From: an uncultured Collinsella sp.
GTDB taxonomy: Bacteria; Actinomycetota; Coriobacteriia; Coriobacteriales; Coriobacteriaceae
Direction of reading: 5' to 3'
Length of the DNA: 64,000 nucleotides
Assembly (NCBI GenBank): GCA_958407465.1
Contig: CATYIV010000004.1
Span: 26,563 to 90,562 of the forward strand
Under the pieces are notes generated by a model, which was not told the origin of the DNA, searched no databases, and saw only the letters and a list, made by a program, of their open reading frames with translations. Of this stretch, positions 46,813-55,342 are shown piece after piece. A program made the translations under genes and the position numbers. The first letter of the stretch is position 1; the number at the start of each line of letters is the position of its first letter.

Positions 46813-46934
46813 GTACAGGTTTTTGTAGAGGGGTATGGAGATGCACCTACTGGCAGTACATTTTGCGTAATCTGGGCAAACGCTGATTAATTGCTCGTAT
46901 AATGTCATCTGTCGAAAGATACAAAAACCTGTAC
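46813..46934. promoter_or_regulatory. Candidate invertible promoter of the polysaccharide locus
   Basis: GTACAGGTTTTTGTA (46813-46827) and its exact complement (46920-46934) bracket 92 bp. Inside is TATAAT (46898-46903) pointing toward the locus; no good -35 box is seen. A promoter between inverted repeats, followed by a NusG-like gene and polysaccharide genes, is the arrangement of phase-variable capsule loci in Bacteroides. No recombinase gene is nearby, so inversion is inferred. Confidence 0.6.
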
Positions 46935-47025
46935 TTTTGCGACTGCGCCTAACTGCGAGCGAGAAGCCTGTTCTAAACGTCCCTGCATTTGCGTGCATCG
47001 CAAAGCCAAAAGAGGGGGCGAGAAC

Positions 47026-47616
47026 ATGGAACAGACGGCACGGCGCCAAGAGCAGCTGCCGGGCGCATTTAACGGCGCCACTACCAACAGCCAGCACGGC
47101 CGCGTCCGCTGGTATCTGGTTCACACCCCCAATGGTAAAGAGCGCGAGACCTGCGAAAAGGTCCGCCGCATTATCCCGCACAACTTGATGCAGGACGCCT
47201 TTGTGATGCAAAAGGAGTTCTGGTTTAAGCGGGATGGCGCTTGGTCGCTCCAAACCAAACCCATGTACAAGGAATATTTCTTCGTCGCCACGCACGATGC
47301 CGCCGCGCTCGATAGGGCCTTGGCCCAGTTGAGCTTTGGCTGTCGCATCGCCGGCAGTAAGGAGCGGGCGTACATGCCCATGCCGGACGATGCGCAGGAT
47401 TGGTACCGCAGCGTGCTGGACGACGACGGCGTGGTGCGCAACAGCGTTGCGCGCATAGAAGACGGCGTGCTGCACATAGAACAAGGCCCTTTGGTGGGGC
47501 AAGAGGCCCGTGTAAAGAAGATTGACCGTCATAAGCGTTGGTGCCTGGTAGACGTAGGCGAGGGTGATTCCGCATTTAGGGAACTGCTTCCGCTGGACGT
47601 GCCCAGCAAAACGTAA
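47026..47616 (+). CDS. NusG-like transcription antiterminator (LoaP/UpxY type)
   Basis: 196 residues. The NGN domain is recognisable in VRWYLVHTPNGKERETCEKV near residue 25 and in MYKEYFFVATHD; a C-terminal KOW motif is seen in QGPLVGQEARVKKIDRHKRWCLVDV-like sequence from about 150. Specialised NusG paralogues such as LoaP, RfaH and UpxY let RNA polymerase read through long polysaccharide operons. Its place as first gene of this locus, behind its own promoter, fits. The ATG at 47026 follows AGGGGGCG. Confidence 0.85.
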   Translation: MEQTARRQEQLPGAFNGATTNSQHGRVRWYLVHTPNGKERETCEKVRRIIPHNLMQDAFVMQKEFWFKRDGAWSLQTKPMYKEYFFVATHDAAALDRALAQLSFGCRIAGSKERAYMPMPDDAQDWYRSVLDDDGVVRNSVARIEDGVLHIEQGPLVGQEARVKKIDRHKRWCLVDVGEGDSAFRELLPLDVPSKT

Positions 47617-47692
47617 GGGGACGTTTCGCCGGCAATTCATCAACCTTTTGAATTCATCGATTGGGGGATCCCTGGGGAACGGGGACGTAAGT

Positions 47693-48448
47693 TTGACTGT
47701 GAGTGCTAAAGAAGTAACAGAGAGCAATGCGCCCGTGGGGGCGGCGCTGATTGCTCAGGCGATGGACCGGCGTGAGGGCGTCGGCCGCTACAAGGCCATG
47801 CAATCCATCATGGACTGGGATCGCTCGCGCCTTGTCTATAGGGCTGTGAAGCGCACGTTCGACATCGTGTTCAGCGGTGCCGCGCTCGTCCTCATCGCGA
47901 TCCCCGGCCTCGTACTCGCCGCTGCCATCCGCCTGGAGAGCGAGGGGAGCCCCTTCTATAGCCAGATCCGCGTGGGCCGCACCCGTTCCGACGGTAGTTT
48001 AACCACTTTTCGCATGTGGAAGTTCCGCAGCATGTACAGAGATGCCGACGAGCGCCTCGCTGAGCTCAAGGAGCAGAACGAGATCGCAGGCGCCATGTTC
48101 AAGATGAAGAACGATCCGCGCGTTACCAAGATCGGGAAGTTCATCCGCAAACACTCTATCGACGAGTTCCCGCAGTTCCTCAACGTGTTCCTGGGCCAGA
48201 TGTCCGTCGTCGGCCCGCGCCCACCGTTGCCGAATGAGGTGGCCGAGTACACAGAATTCGACCTGCAGCGCCTGGCAGTGAAGCCAGGTATTACCGGCTG
48301 GTGGCAGGTGACTGACCGCAACGATACCGACTTCGACGGCATGGTCCGCCGCGACCTGGAGTACATCGCCAAACGCGGCGTGGTCACCGATTTAAAGATT
48401 GTTCTCCTCACAGTCGTTGAGGTCTTTACCGGTGGCGGTGCTTGCTAG
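47693..48448 (+). CDS. Undecaprenyl-phosphate sugar phosphotransferase (priming enzyme)
   Basis: Transfers the first sugar-phosphate to the lipid carrier at the inner membrane. 251 residues with one N-terminal hydrophobic helix (TFDIVFSGAALVLIAIPGLV) and the bacterial sugar transferase core: MWKFRSM, KHSIDEFPQFLNVFLGQMS, VVGPRPPLP and KPGITGWWQV. The start is probably TTG at 47693 after GGGGAC; the ATG at 47762 would still include the whole core. The next gene starts right after its stop. Confidence 0.9.
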   Translation: MTVSAKEVTESNAPVGAALIAQAMDRREGVGRYKAMQSIMDWDRSRLVYRAVKRTFDIVFSGAALVLIAIPGLVLAAAIRLESEGSPFYSQIRVGRTRSDGSLTTFRMWKFRSMYRDADERLAELKEQNEIAGAMFKMKNDPRVTKIGKFIRKHSIDEFPQFLNVFLGQMSVVGPRPPLPNEVAEYTEFDLQRLAVKPGITGWWQVTDRNDTDFDGMVRRDLEYIAKRGVVTDLKIVLLTVVEVFTGGGAC

Positions 48449-49558
48449 ATGACTGAACCGATTAGGGTAGCCCAGATTGTTGGCAAGATGGTTGGCGGCG
48501 GCGTCGAGGCCGTTGTCATGAACTATTATCGCCATATTGACCGAAGTAAAGTCCAGTTCGATTTTCTTGTCGATTCAGATTCGACGCTCGTGCCACGTGA
48601 AGAGATCGAATCGCTTGGTGGTCGAATCTTTGAGATTCCGCCCTACCAGCATGCGATTGAATATCAGCGAGAGCTTCAAAGCCTCTTTACGCAAGAGGGC
48701 TGGAAGATAGTGCACAGCCATATCAACGCGCTTTCCGTCTTTCCGCTTCGCGCCGCGAAGAAGGCAGGGGTACCCGTGCGTATCGCCCACAGCCACTCGA
48801 CGAGCGGCAAAGGCGAGTTTGCAAAAAATGCCCTTAAAGGCTTTTTGAAACTGTTTTCGACAAGGTATCCAACTGATTTGGCGGCCTGTACTGAGTATGC
48901 CGGTAAATGGCTGTTCGGCTCATCCCATTTTACCGTCTTTAATAATGCTATCGATTTGAGCAGTTTTTCTTTCAATCGATCGATTAGGGATGAGCAACGT
49001 GCTGGGCTTGGAGCGCAGGACGATACGCTGGTATTGGGGAATATCGGTAGGTTCATCCCCCAGAAGAATCAGCTGTTTTTGCTTGATGTTTTCAAGGCGG
49101 TTTATGCTCAGAATCCTGATTCCATCCTTGTTATCTGCGGCGATGGGAAGTTGAGACCGCAGGCGGAGGAAAAGGCGCGCTCGCTGGGAATTGCGTCAGC
49201 GGTGCGTTTTCTCGGTCAGATTTCCAATGTACAGGACGTCTATCAGGCGCTTGATTTATTCGTTCTCCCTAGTCTGTACGAGGGCCTCGGAATGGTCGCG
49301 ATTGAGGCCCAGGTCTCCGGTCTCCCGTGCATCTGCTCTGAGAGGGTCCCCAACGAGGTCGCGCTATCCGGTCGGTGCAGCTTCGTTCCGTTGAGTGCGG
49401 GCATTGAGGGCTGGTCCAATGCGATCCTTACCACACGCACAGATGTCGTTAATCGTTCCGATCCCCAAGCATCTCTGGGGCTTGAATCTTATGACATCTT
49501 TAGGGCAGCGCCCAAGCTCGAAGAGTACTATCTGAAGTTATTTGAAACGGTGAATTAA
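48449..49558 (+). CDS. Glycosyltransferase family 4 (EpsF-like)
   Basis: 369 residues of the GT-B fold. Begins VAQIVGKMVGGGVEAVVMNYYR, and the donor-binding half has LGNIGRFIPQKNQLFLLDVF and LFVLPSLYEGLGMVAIEAQ, the usual EX7E-type motif of GT4. It should add a sugar to the lipid-linked repeat unit. Sugar not predictable. Directly abuts the priming transferase gene and overlaps the next by one base. Confidence 0.85.
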   Translation: MTEPIRVAQIVGKMVGGGVEAVVMNYYRHIDRSKVQFDFLVDSDSTLVPREEIESLGGRIFEIPPYQHAIEYQRELQSLFTQEGWKIVHSHINALSVFPLRAAKKAGVPVRIAHSHSTSGKGEFAKNALKGFLKLFSTRYPTDLAACTEYAGKWLFGSSHFTVFNNAIDLSSFSFNRSIRDEQRAGLGAQDDTLVLGNIGRFIPQKNQLFLLDVFKAVYAQNPDSILVICGDGKLRPQAEEKARSLGIASAVRFLGQISNVQDVYQALDLFVLPSLYEGLGMVAIEAQVSGLPCICSERVPNEVALSGRCSFVPLSAGIEGWSNAILTTRTDVVNRSDPQASLGLESYDIFRAAPKLEEYYLKLFETVN

Positions 49559-50676
49559 TGAAAATTTGTATTTTAACGTGGCTCCATAATCAAAATTTCG
49601 GTACGTTGCTTCAGGCTTATGCCCTACAGCAGTTTTTGAAGGCAGAAGGGCATGACGTTGTCGACGCCGACTATCTTCCCTGCGTTAAAGAAAAGCTACT
49701 GAACTGGGCAATCAACCGGAACTCCTTCGATTTATTTGCTGGCAAAGCACGCGAGCTATTCAATCGCAAGAAGGAACATGATGACTTCGGTTCCTCGACG
49801 GCTGACGTATTCAATCGCTTTTTGAGCCAGAACATCGAGACCACTGATCGGATTGTCGATACAGACGGACTGGTCGATTTACGGGGAAAATACGATGCAT
49901 ACGTCTGCGGATCTGATCAAATCTGGTCCCCTTATCTTTTGAATAGGAATTTCTATCTCTCCTTTCTAAGCGACAGCGATAAGAGAATCGCGTATGCACC
50001 CAGCTTCGGTGTCACGAGCACCACGCAGAGGAAGAAAAAGATCATTACCGATCTGATTAAAACGTTCAGCTCTGTGTCTGTTCGTGAAGATGCGGGCGCG
50101 GATTTTGTCGAATCCCTCGGTCTCGAGCGCCCTTCACAGGTTGTGGACCCTGTCCTGCTCCTGTCGAAAGAGGACTGGGCCCCGCTCATCAACGGTAAAT
50201 GTCCTGAGCCCGGGAAAATCGTCTGCTATTTCCTTGGGAATAGGCCGTTTTACAGGAAAGCTGTCGATTCGATTTCAAAAGAGCTCGGCTGCGAGGTCGT
50301 GACGCTTGTCGGTTCAGGTAAAAATGCTGTCGACGAGCAGCTCAATCCGCGTTACGGGCTTGGTCCCGATGAATGGCTCGCTTATCTGGCGAGCGCGCGG
50401 TTCGTGTTAACCGATTCGCTGCACGGTACGCTGTTTTCTCAAATTTTCCGCAAAGACTATTACTGCTTCAAGAGATTTGAGGAGACCGACAAGCGCTCTC
50501 AAAACTCTCGAGTCGAGAGCCTCTCGAGGCTTTCGAATACCGAGGATCGTCTGCTAGATGGCTATGACAGTCACATGAACGCTACGGAAATCGAGGGCTA
50601 TGAGAAGCGACTGTCCGACGTGGAGTCGCTCATCACGTTTTCGAAAAAATGGCTCTTGGATGCTCTTGAGCAATAG
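49558..50676 (+). CDS. Polysaccharide pyruvyl transferase family protein
   Basis: 372 residues. Start KICILTWLHNQNFGTLLQAYAL and the later VCGSDQIWSP and LTDSLHGTLFSQIF are family landmarks. These enzymes attach a pyruvate ketal, or a related group, to a sugar of the repeat unit, which gives the polymer negative charge. It is followed by an F420-dehydrogenase-beta-like gene, a pairing seen in other gut bacterial polysaccharide loci. TAATG overlap with the upstream gene. Confidence 0.85.
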   Translation: MKICILTWLHNQNFGTLLQAYALQQFLKAEGHDVVDADYLPCVKEKLLNWAINRNSFDLFAGKARELFNRKKEHDDFGSSTADVFNRFLSQNIETTDRIVDTDGLVDLRGKYDAYVCGSDQIWSPYLLNRNFYLSFLSDSDKRIAYAPSFGVTSTTQRKKKIITDLIKTFSSVSVREDAGADFVESLGLERPSQVVDPVLLLSKEDWAPLINGKCPEPGKIVCYFLGNRPFYRKAVDSISKELGCEVVTLVGSGKNAVDEQLNPRYGLGPDEWLAYLASARFVLTDSLHGTLFSQIFRKDYYCFKRFEETDKRSQNSRVESLSRLSNTEDRLLDGYDSHMNATEIEGYEKRLSDVESLITFSKKWLLDALEQ

Positions 50677-50689
50677 GGGGAAAGTTAGC

Positions 50690-51895
50690 TTGAGCAAGAA
50701 CATCGACACAGTTTCTCACCGGGCCTGCTTTGGTTGCGGAGCTTGCGCGGCCAAATGCCCTTTTTCCGCTATTACTATGCGTACCTCGCCCGACGGTTTC
50801 GAATATCCCGTGGTGGACGCAGCGAGATGCACCTCCTGCGGTCTTTGCCTGCGTACCTGTCCGGCGGAAAACCAAGTCGACGCGGACTCGGAGGCCATTC
50901 GCGCCGCTGTCTTGCAGAGCGATGACCCGGACGAGCTCGCGCAAAGTTCGTCCGGCGGCGTCTTCTCCCTTCTTGCGAAACGTATACTATCGGACGGCGG
51001 GCGCGTTTACGGCGCCGCCTGGGATGGCGTCGATCACGTCAGGCATATCGGTATATCCGAGCTTGCCGAAATCGCGCTCCTGCAAAAGTCCAAATATGTC
51101 CAGAGCGATGCTAGCGAATCGTATCCCGAAGTGCTCAGCGATCTCAAATCCGGCAAGCGAGTCCTCTTCAGCGGTACTCCTTGTCAGGTTTCCGCGCTGC
51201 GTCTCTATTTGGGTAAACCGATGGATGGGCTGACAACCGTCAGCGTTGTTTGCCACGGTGTACCAAGCTCTTCCATGTTTCGTTCCTATGTTGGCTGGCT
51301 CGAGCTTCGGGAGAAGTCCGATGTCACCGCACTGACTTTTAGAGATAAATCGAAATTCGGATGGGGCCATAACATAAAAATCGAGTTATCCGACGGCAGG
51401 ATTATAAAGAGGCCCGCTGCATTCGATCCCTTTTATGGTTCCTACATCAAAGGCCTGATCAGCAGATCGTCTTGCTACGGCTGTCCTTTCAGAGGGTGCG
51501 ACAGTCCTGCCGACATCATCCTCGGTGATTCCTGGCGTTCTGAGTCTGTCCAAGACTGCGGACATCCCGAGAAGGGTGTTTCGGCCGTTATCGTGAAGAC
51601 CGAGCGCGGGGCAAAATTGATCGATGAAATAGGCGATTACGTCGCCTACTCTAACAACGGCCTTGCTCCGGATGATGTGCTGCTGCATGAAGATCCTAAT
51701 AAGCGCTCTGATCTTGTGGAGAGGCGCGATGCCGTTATCGAGCAGTTCGAGGCTACAGGATTACAAGTCTTTGATTCCGTCCTGGCGCCGAATGCGACTC
51801 TTTTCGACCGTCTGAAAATGCTGCTCCCCCCGTCGATGCGCCTGCGTGTAAAGCGGTTTGTCCGATCTATTAAACCTAGGACCGTGCATGAGTAA
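50690..51895 (+). CDS. Coenzyme F420 hydrogenase/dehydrogenase beta-subunit-like iron-sulphur protein
   Basis: 401 residues. Two [4Fe-4S] motifs at the N-terminus (CFGCGACAAKCP and CTSCGLCLRTCP), then the FrhB-type flavin domain with GGVFSLLAKRIL, FSGTPCQVSALRLYL and CHGVPS, and a late cluster motif CYGCPFRGCDSPADIILGD. The family reduces F420 or other acceptors in archaea; in polysaccharide loci its reaction is unknown, perhaps reduction linked to the pyruvyl or sugar precursor. TTG start at 50690 follows AGGGGGAAAG. Its end overlaps the next start by eight bases. Confidence 0.8.
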   Translation: MSKNIDTVSHRACFGCGACAAKCPFSAITMRTSPDGFEYPVVDAARCTSCGLCLRTCPAENQVDADSEAIRAAVLQSDDPDELAQSSSGGVFSLLAKRILSDGGRVYGAAWDGVDHVRHIGISELAEIALLQKSKYVQSDASESYPEVLSDLKSGKRVLFSGTPCQVSALRLYLGKPMDGLTTVSVVCHGVPSSSMFRSYVGWLELREKSDVTALTFRDKSKFGWGHNIKIELSDGRIIKRPAAFDPFYGSYIKGLISRSSCYGCPFRGCDSPADIILGDSWRSESVQDCGHPEKGVSAVIVKTERGAKLIDEIGDYVAYSNNGLAPDDVLLHEDPNKRSDLVERRDAVIEQFEATGLQVFDSVLAPNATLFDRLKMLLPPSMRLRVKRFVRSIKPRTVHE

Positions 51896-53105
51896 CTTCA
51901 CCACAGTGATAACGATTTGCGACCGTCCCCATATCGGGGGCGGAGCTTCAAAAATCGCAATCGAAACAGCAGCTGCTCTGGCGAGGATAGGTGTCAACAG
52001 CTATTTCTTTTCAGCGTTGGGTGACCCCGATCCCTCCTTAATCGAATCGGGCGTTGTTTGTTTCAATTGCGGGCAGAACGACGTCCTGAACGGGGGCGTC
52101 TCCGGCGCTGCTCAGGGTATCTGGAACAGGCGCTCGGAAACGGCGCTGGATGATCTACTGAAGCAGCTCGATCCGAAGACGACGGTCGTCCACGTTCACT
52201 CTTGGACGCACTCCCTTTCTCCCTCGATATTCACGGCCATAGGGCGACGGGGGTTCAAGTGCCTGATCACAGCCCATGAGTACTTCCTCGTTTGTTCCAA
52301 CGGTGGACTCTACGATTATGTTAATCATTGCAACTGCGGAATTGCCCCCGGTTCTCCGAAGTGCCTGCTGCACAACTGTGACAAGCGCTCATATATCCAA
52401 AAACTGTATCGATCCGTTCGCTTTTCCGTGCAGGGATATGTTTTGAGAGCGCTGCGCCCGGCTGTCGCCTTCGTTTCAGATTCCAGTCGTCGGTTGATTG
52501 AGCCCTATCTAACATGGGATGCCGAGCGATTCGACTGTTTAAATTACGTCGATGCGGACAAATTCCAGCATGGGTTTGATGCAGATTGCGAGGCTTACCT
52601 ATTCGTTGGTCGCCTGAGCCCTGAAAAGGGCTGCGATTTATTTTGCGAAGCCGCCAGTAGGGCCGGTGTGGACGCTATCGTCATCGGTGACGGTACCGAA
52701 TTGAAGAGGCTGTCGGACAGTTATCCGGATATCAAATTCATGGGCGCGCTGCCCCATGACAAGGTGCTTTCCGTCATGACGCGGTCACGTGCAATCGTTA
52801 TGCCCTCGGTTTGTCGAGAGACGTTCGGGCTTGTCGCCTATGAGGCCATGATCGCTGCCGGTCTGCCGTGCATCGTCTCTGATGTCGGCGACGCTGCCTC
52901 CTTTGTGAGGTCGAAAGGTCTCGGCGAGGTCTTCAGCGCGGGCAATGCCGAGTCGCTATCCGCCGCAATGGTCAATATGCTCGATCCCGATGTTTACTCG
53001 CGTTACAGGGGGGCGGTTGAGAAGGCGGACTTCAGCTGCCTCGAAAAGACCGCGTATGTAGAACGTCTTATCGGTATTTACGATCAGCTAATGGCTAAGC
53101 TTTAA
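51888..53105 (+). CDS. Glycosyltransferase family 4
   Basis: 405 residues, GT-B fold. N-terminal IGGGASKIAIETAAALARIG and HVHSWTHSLSPSIF belong to the acceptor half; YLFVGRLSPEKGCDLFCEA and MPSVCRETFGLVAYEAM form the donor half with the EX7E motif. An insert with several cysteines (VCSNGGLYDYVNHCNCGIAPGS-like region near residues 138-165) could bind metal. Likely builds the polysaccharide repeat unit. Confidence 0.85.
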   Translation: MSNFTTVITICDRPHIGGGASKIAIETAAALARIGVNSYFFSALGDPDPSLIESGVVCFNCGQNDVLNGGVSGAAQGIWNRRSETALDDLLKQLDPKTTVVHVHSWTHSLSPSIFTAIGRRGFKCLITAHEYFLVCSNGGLYDYVNHCNCGIAPGSPKCLLHNCDKRSYIQKLYRSVRFSVQGYVLRALRPAVAFVSDSSRRLIEPYLTWDAERFDCLNYVDADKFQHGFDADCEAYLFVGRLSPEKGCDLFCEAASRAGVDAIVIGDGTELKRLSDSYPDIKFMGALPHDKVLSVMTRSRAIVMPSVCRETFGLVAYEAMIAAGLPCIVSDVGDAASFVRSKGLGEVFSAGNAESLSAAMVNMLDPDVYSRYRGAVEKADFSCLEKTAYVERLIGIYDQLMAKL

Positions 53106-53122
53106 TTGGATGAAGGTTTTTA

Positions 53123-54067
53123 ATGGTTACGGTTGTGATGTCAGTTTACAACGGCACGCGATATCTTACTGAGCAGCTAGATAGCTTAAGACTTCAGACA
53201 GTGTCTCCGGACCGAGTGCTGATTGCGGATGATTGCTCGACAGACGGGTCGTTCGATCTCATTGTCAAATATATCGAGGAACACGGACTCGGTAATTGGA
53301 CCATCAACAAGAATCGCTCTAATTTCGGCTGGCGCAAGAGCTTTAAGCGGCTTCTCGACCTTGCATCTATAGACGATGGAATCGTCTTCCCGTGCGACCA
53401 GGATGATATCTGGGAACCCGATAAAATCGCTGTGATGTCCTCAATCCTCGAGAAGGACCCCTCTATCGACGTTCTCAGCTGCGCCGTCGAGCCGTTTTAT
53501 GAGAGCGGCGGTAAAAAAGTAACAGTCTATGGTGCTGCCGATGATTCCAAACCTCTGGACGATTTGGAGGCCCCGGTTTTCGATAGCAAGTTTATGTCGG
53601 TACGGCGCCCTGGATGTTCGTATGCCGTAAAATCGAGTTTTATAAGGGAAATCATGCCATATTGGCAGGATGATTTTGCTCATGACGGTATGTTATGGCG
53701 CTTCTCATTACTGAAGGGGACCCTCAGACTTCTAAATCAGCCCTTGATTCGGTTCCGTAGGCATGACTCTAATGCAACTGAGATGCGACATATTGACAGG
53801 AAATCTCGTGTTGCTGAGATAGGGATGTGCTTGAGATTTTCTAAGGTTTTAGAAGAATACTGCAGTAGTAATCCTGGCGATTATCGTATATCTTCTGCGC
53901 ATATAGAGCATTACGGTTCTGTTTTAAATGCCCGTTTGCACTTGCTCGTAGGTGGCCTAAAAATAAGTGATTTAGGCACCATTCTAAAATACCGTAAGTA
54001 TGAACTGTCAAATCGTTCCCTGCTTGGTGACTTTAAGGCCTTAATCAGTTCCTGTGACAGTAAGTAG
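53123..54067 (+). CDS. Glycosyltransferase family 2
   Basis: 314 residues of the GT-A fold. VTVVMSVYNGTRYLTEQLDS at the start, IADDCSTDGS for nucleotide binding, and FPCDQDDIWEPDKI with the DxD-like metal motif. It resembles rhamnosyltransferases that act in O-antigen or capsule synthesis, which would fit the rml genes downstream. From about 53.7 kb the DNA becomes visibly AT-richer. Confidence 0.87.
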   Translation: MVTVVMSVYNGTRYLTEQLDSLRLQTVSPDRVLIADDCSTDGSFDLIVKYIEEHGLGNWTINKNRSNFGWRKSFKRLLDLASIDDGIVFPCDQDDIWEPDKIAVMSSILEKDPSIDVLSCAVEPFYESGGKKVTVYGAADDSKPLDDLEAPVFDSKFMSVRRPGCSYAVKSSFIREIMPYWQDDFAHDGMLWRFSLLKGTLRLLNQPLIRFRRHDSNATEMRHIDRKSRVAEIGMCLRFSKVLEEYCSSNPGDYRISSAHIEHYGSVLNARLHLLVGGLKISDLGTILKYRKYELSNRSLLGDFKALISSCDSK

Positions 54068-54076
54068 GTGTTTAGA

Positions 54077-55309
54077 ATGCTTGAGCTATTTACTAATGAA
54101 TTCACTATTTTGATTTTCGCCGCAATCTTAAGTGTCATTTCTCCCGTTAAAGGACTATTTTTTTCTGTTCTAGGATTGCTCGTTTTCAAAGAAGTTCTTT
54201 CTGGGCGTCTCTACAAAGTGTTTTTAAATAACGCCATTCCCATTGTCGTTATGGGCGCGATAGTTTTCTTTTCTGCTATTGCGTTTACGTCCCGAAGCAT
54301 TAACGAATCCCTTCTTACGGTCTGCTCGTATTTCTTTTGCATTCTTCTTGGTTATATTTACGGTAAAGCTAAGAATGATGACTGGGTTGAGTCTGCATTG
54401 CTTATGCTTCGCAACGTTATGGTGTTCGCCTGCCTATTTAGCTTTGTCCTTGAAATTGTTTTAGGTCAACGACTAGTTACAAATGGTTCCTTTTCTTTTC
54501 TGCAAACTGTAACGATTGATAATCCATCCTTGTATCGACTGCGTAGTTTTTTCGGTCATGCAATCGTATTTGGCCAAATGATAGTTATTGCTGTGGTAAT
54601 TAACTATAAATTGGAGACGGGCAGGATGAAACGTCTCTTATGCTCTGTAGTTCTTTTGGTCGCTCTGCTTCTGACAAAGAGTCGTAGCGCGTGGATTATT
54701 CTCATTGCTTTAGCATCGGTGTACCTGGTCTTTCGCCTAAAGAACCCCGAGTATTCTAAATGGAATTTAATTGCCCTTTTAATTCCAGCTGTATTGCTAC
54801 TCGTTTTTATTCTCTACAAGTTTGGACTGTTTAACTTTGTGGCTTCTCGATTTGGTGAGCTTGAAACTGATGTTTCATATAGCCAGCGTTCCGGAGCCAT
54901 TGCCTATATTATTCATAGCTTTTTAAGCAGGCCGCTGTTTTGGCTTACTGGAAATGGTTTTGGCAGTAGTCGCGTGACTATGCTGGGCACGACGGTTGAA
55001 ATTAGCGGTTTTTCAACGGTGGATAATGGTTTCCTTGCAATGCTGTATGAATATGGTTTTCTTGGAATTTGTAGCTTTGTATTCTTGATAATTTCCGCTG
55101 GCATCGGTTCGTTCAGGTCGGGTTGCGAACTCGATCAAGTACTATTTACCGTCTCCTGTATATGCTGTGCGGAGCTCATATTTTATTGTGAGCTTGGTTG
55201 GTGGGTGCCAACGGTTATCTTGTTTGCTTCCTGTGGACTCGTTCTGGGTAGAACGAGTGCTCGGTATTCAGATTTGTGCGAGTCAGGCCCATCCTTGATT
55301 TCTGAATAA
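54077..55309 (+). CDS. O-antigen/capsule polymerase Wzy-like
   Basis: 410 residues with about eleven hydrophobic helices and a long periplasmic loop (about residues 280-330) bearing WLTGNGFGSSRVTML, typical of Wzy/WaaL-like polymerases. It would join lipid-linked repeat units outside the membrane. Base composition is distinctly AT-rich compared with the flanking rml and housekeeping genes, a sign of transfer. ATG at 54077 has AGGTG upstream; a GTG at 54068 is an alternative. Confidence 0.75.
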   Translation: MLELFTNEFTILIFAAILSVISPVKGLFFSVLGLLVFKEVLSGRLYKVFLNNAIPIVVMGAIVFFSAIAFTSRSINESLLTVCSYFFCILLGYIYGKAKNDDWVESALLMLRNVMVFACLFSFVLEIVLGQRLVTNGSFSFLQTVTIDNPSLYRLRSFFGHAIVFGQMIVIAVVINYKLETGRMKRLLCSVVLLVALLLTKSRSAWIILIALASVYLVFRLKNPEYSKWNLIALLIPAVLLLVFILYKFGLFNFVASRFGELETDVSYSQRSGAIAYIIHSFLSRPLFWLTGNGFGSSRVTMLGTTVEISGFSTVDNGFLAMLYEYGFLGICSFVFLIISAGIGSFRSGCELDQVLFTVSCICCAELIFYCELGWWVPTVILFASCGLVLGRTSARYSDLCESGPSLISE

Positions 55310-55342
55310 ATCAAGGATGTTAGTTTAAACAAACGAGGTTGA

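Noticed and set aside
47617..47640. Dispersed repeat shared with 38397-38425 (GGGACGTTTC followed by GCCGGCA)
   Set aside because: The two stretches are similar but short, and with only two imperfect copies the relation cannot be separated from chance.
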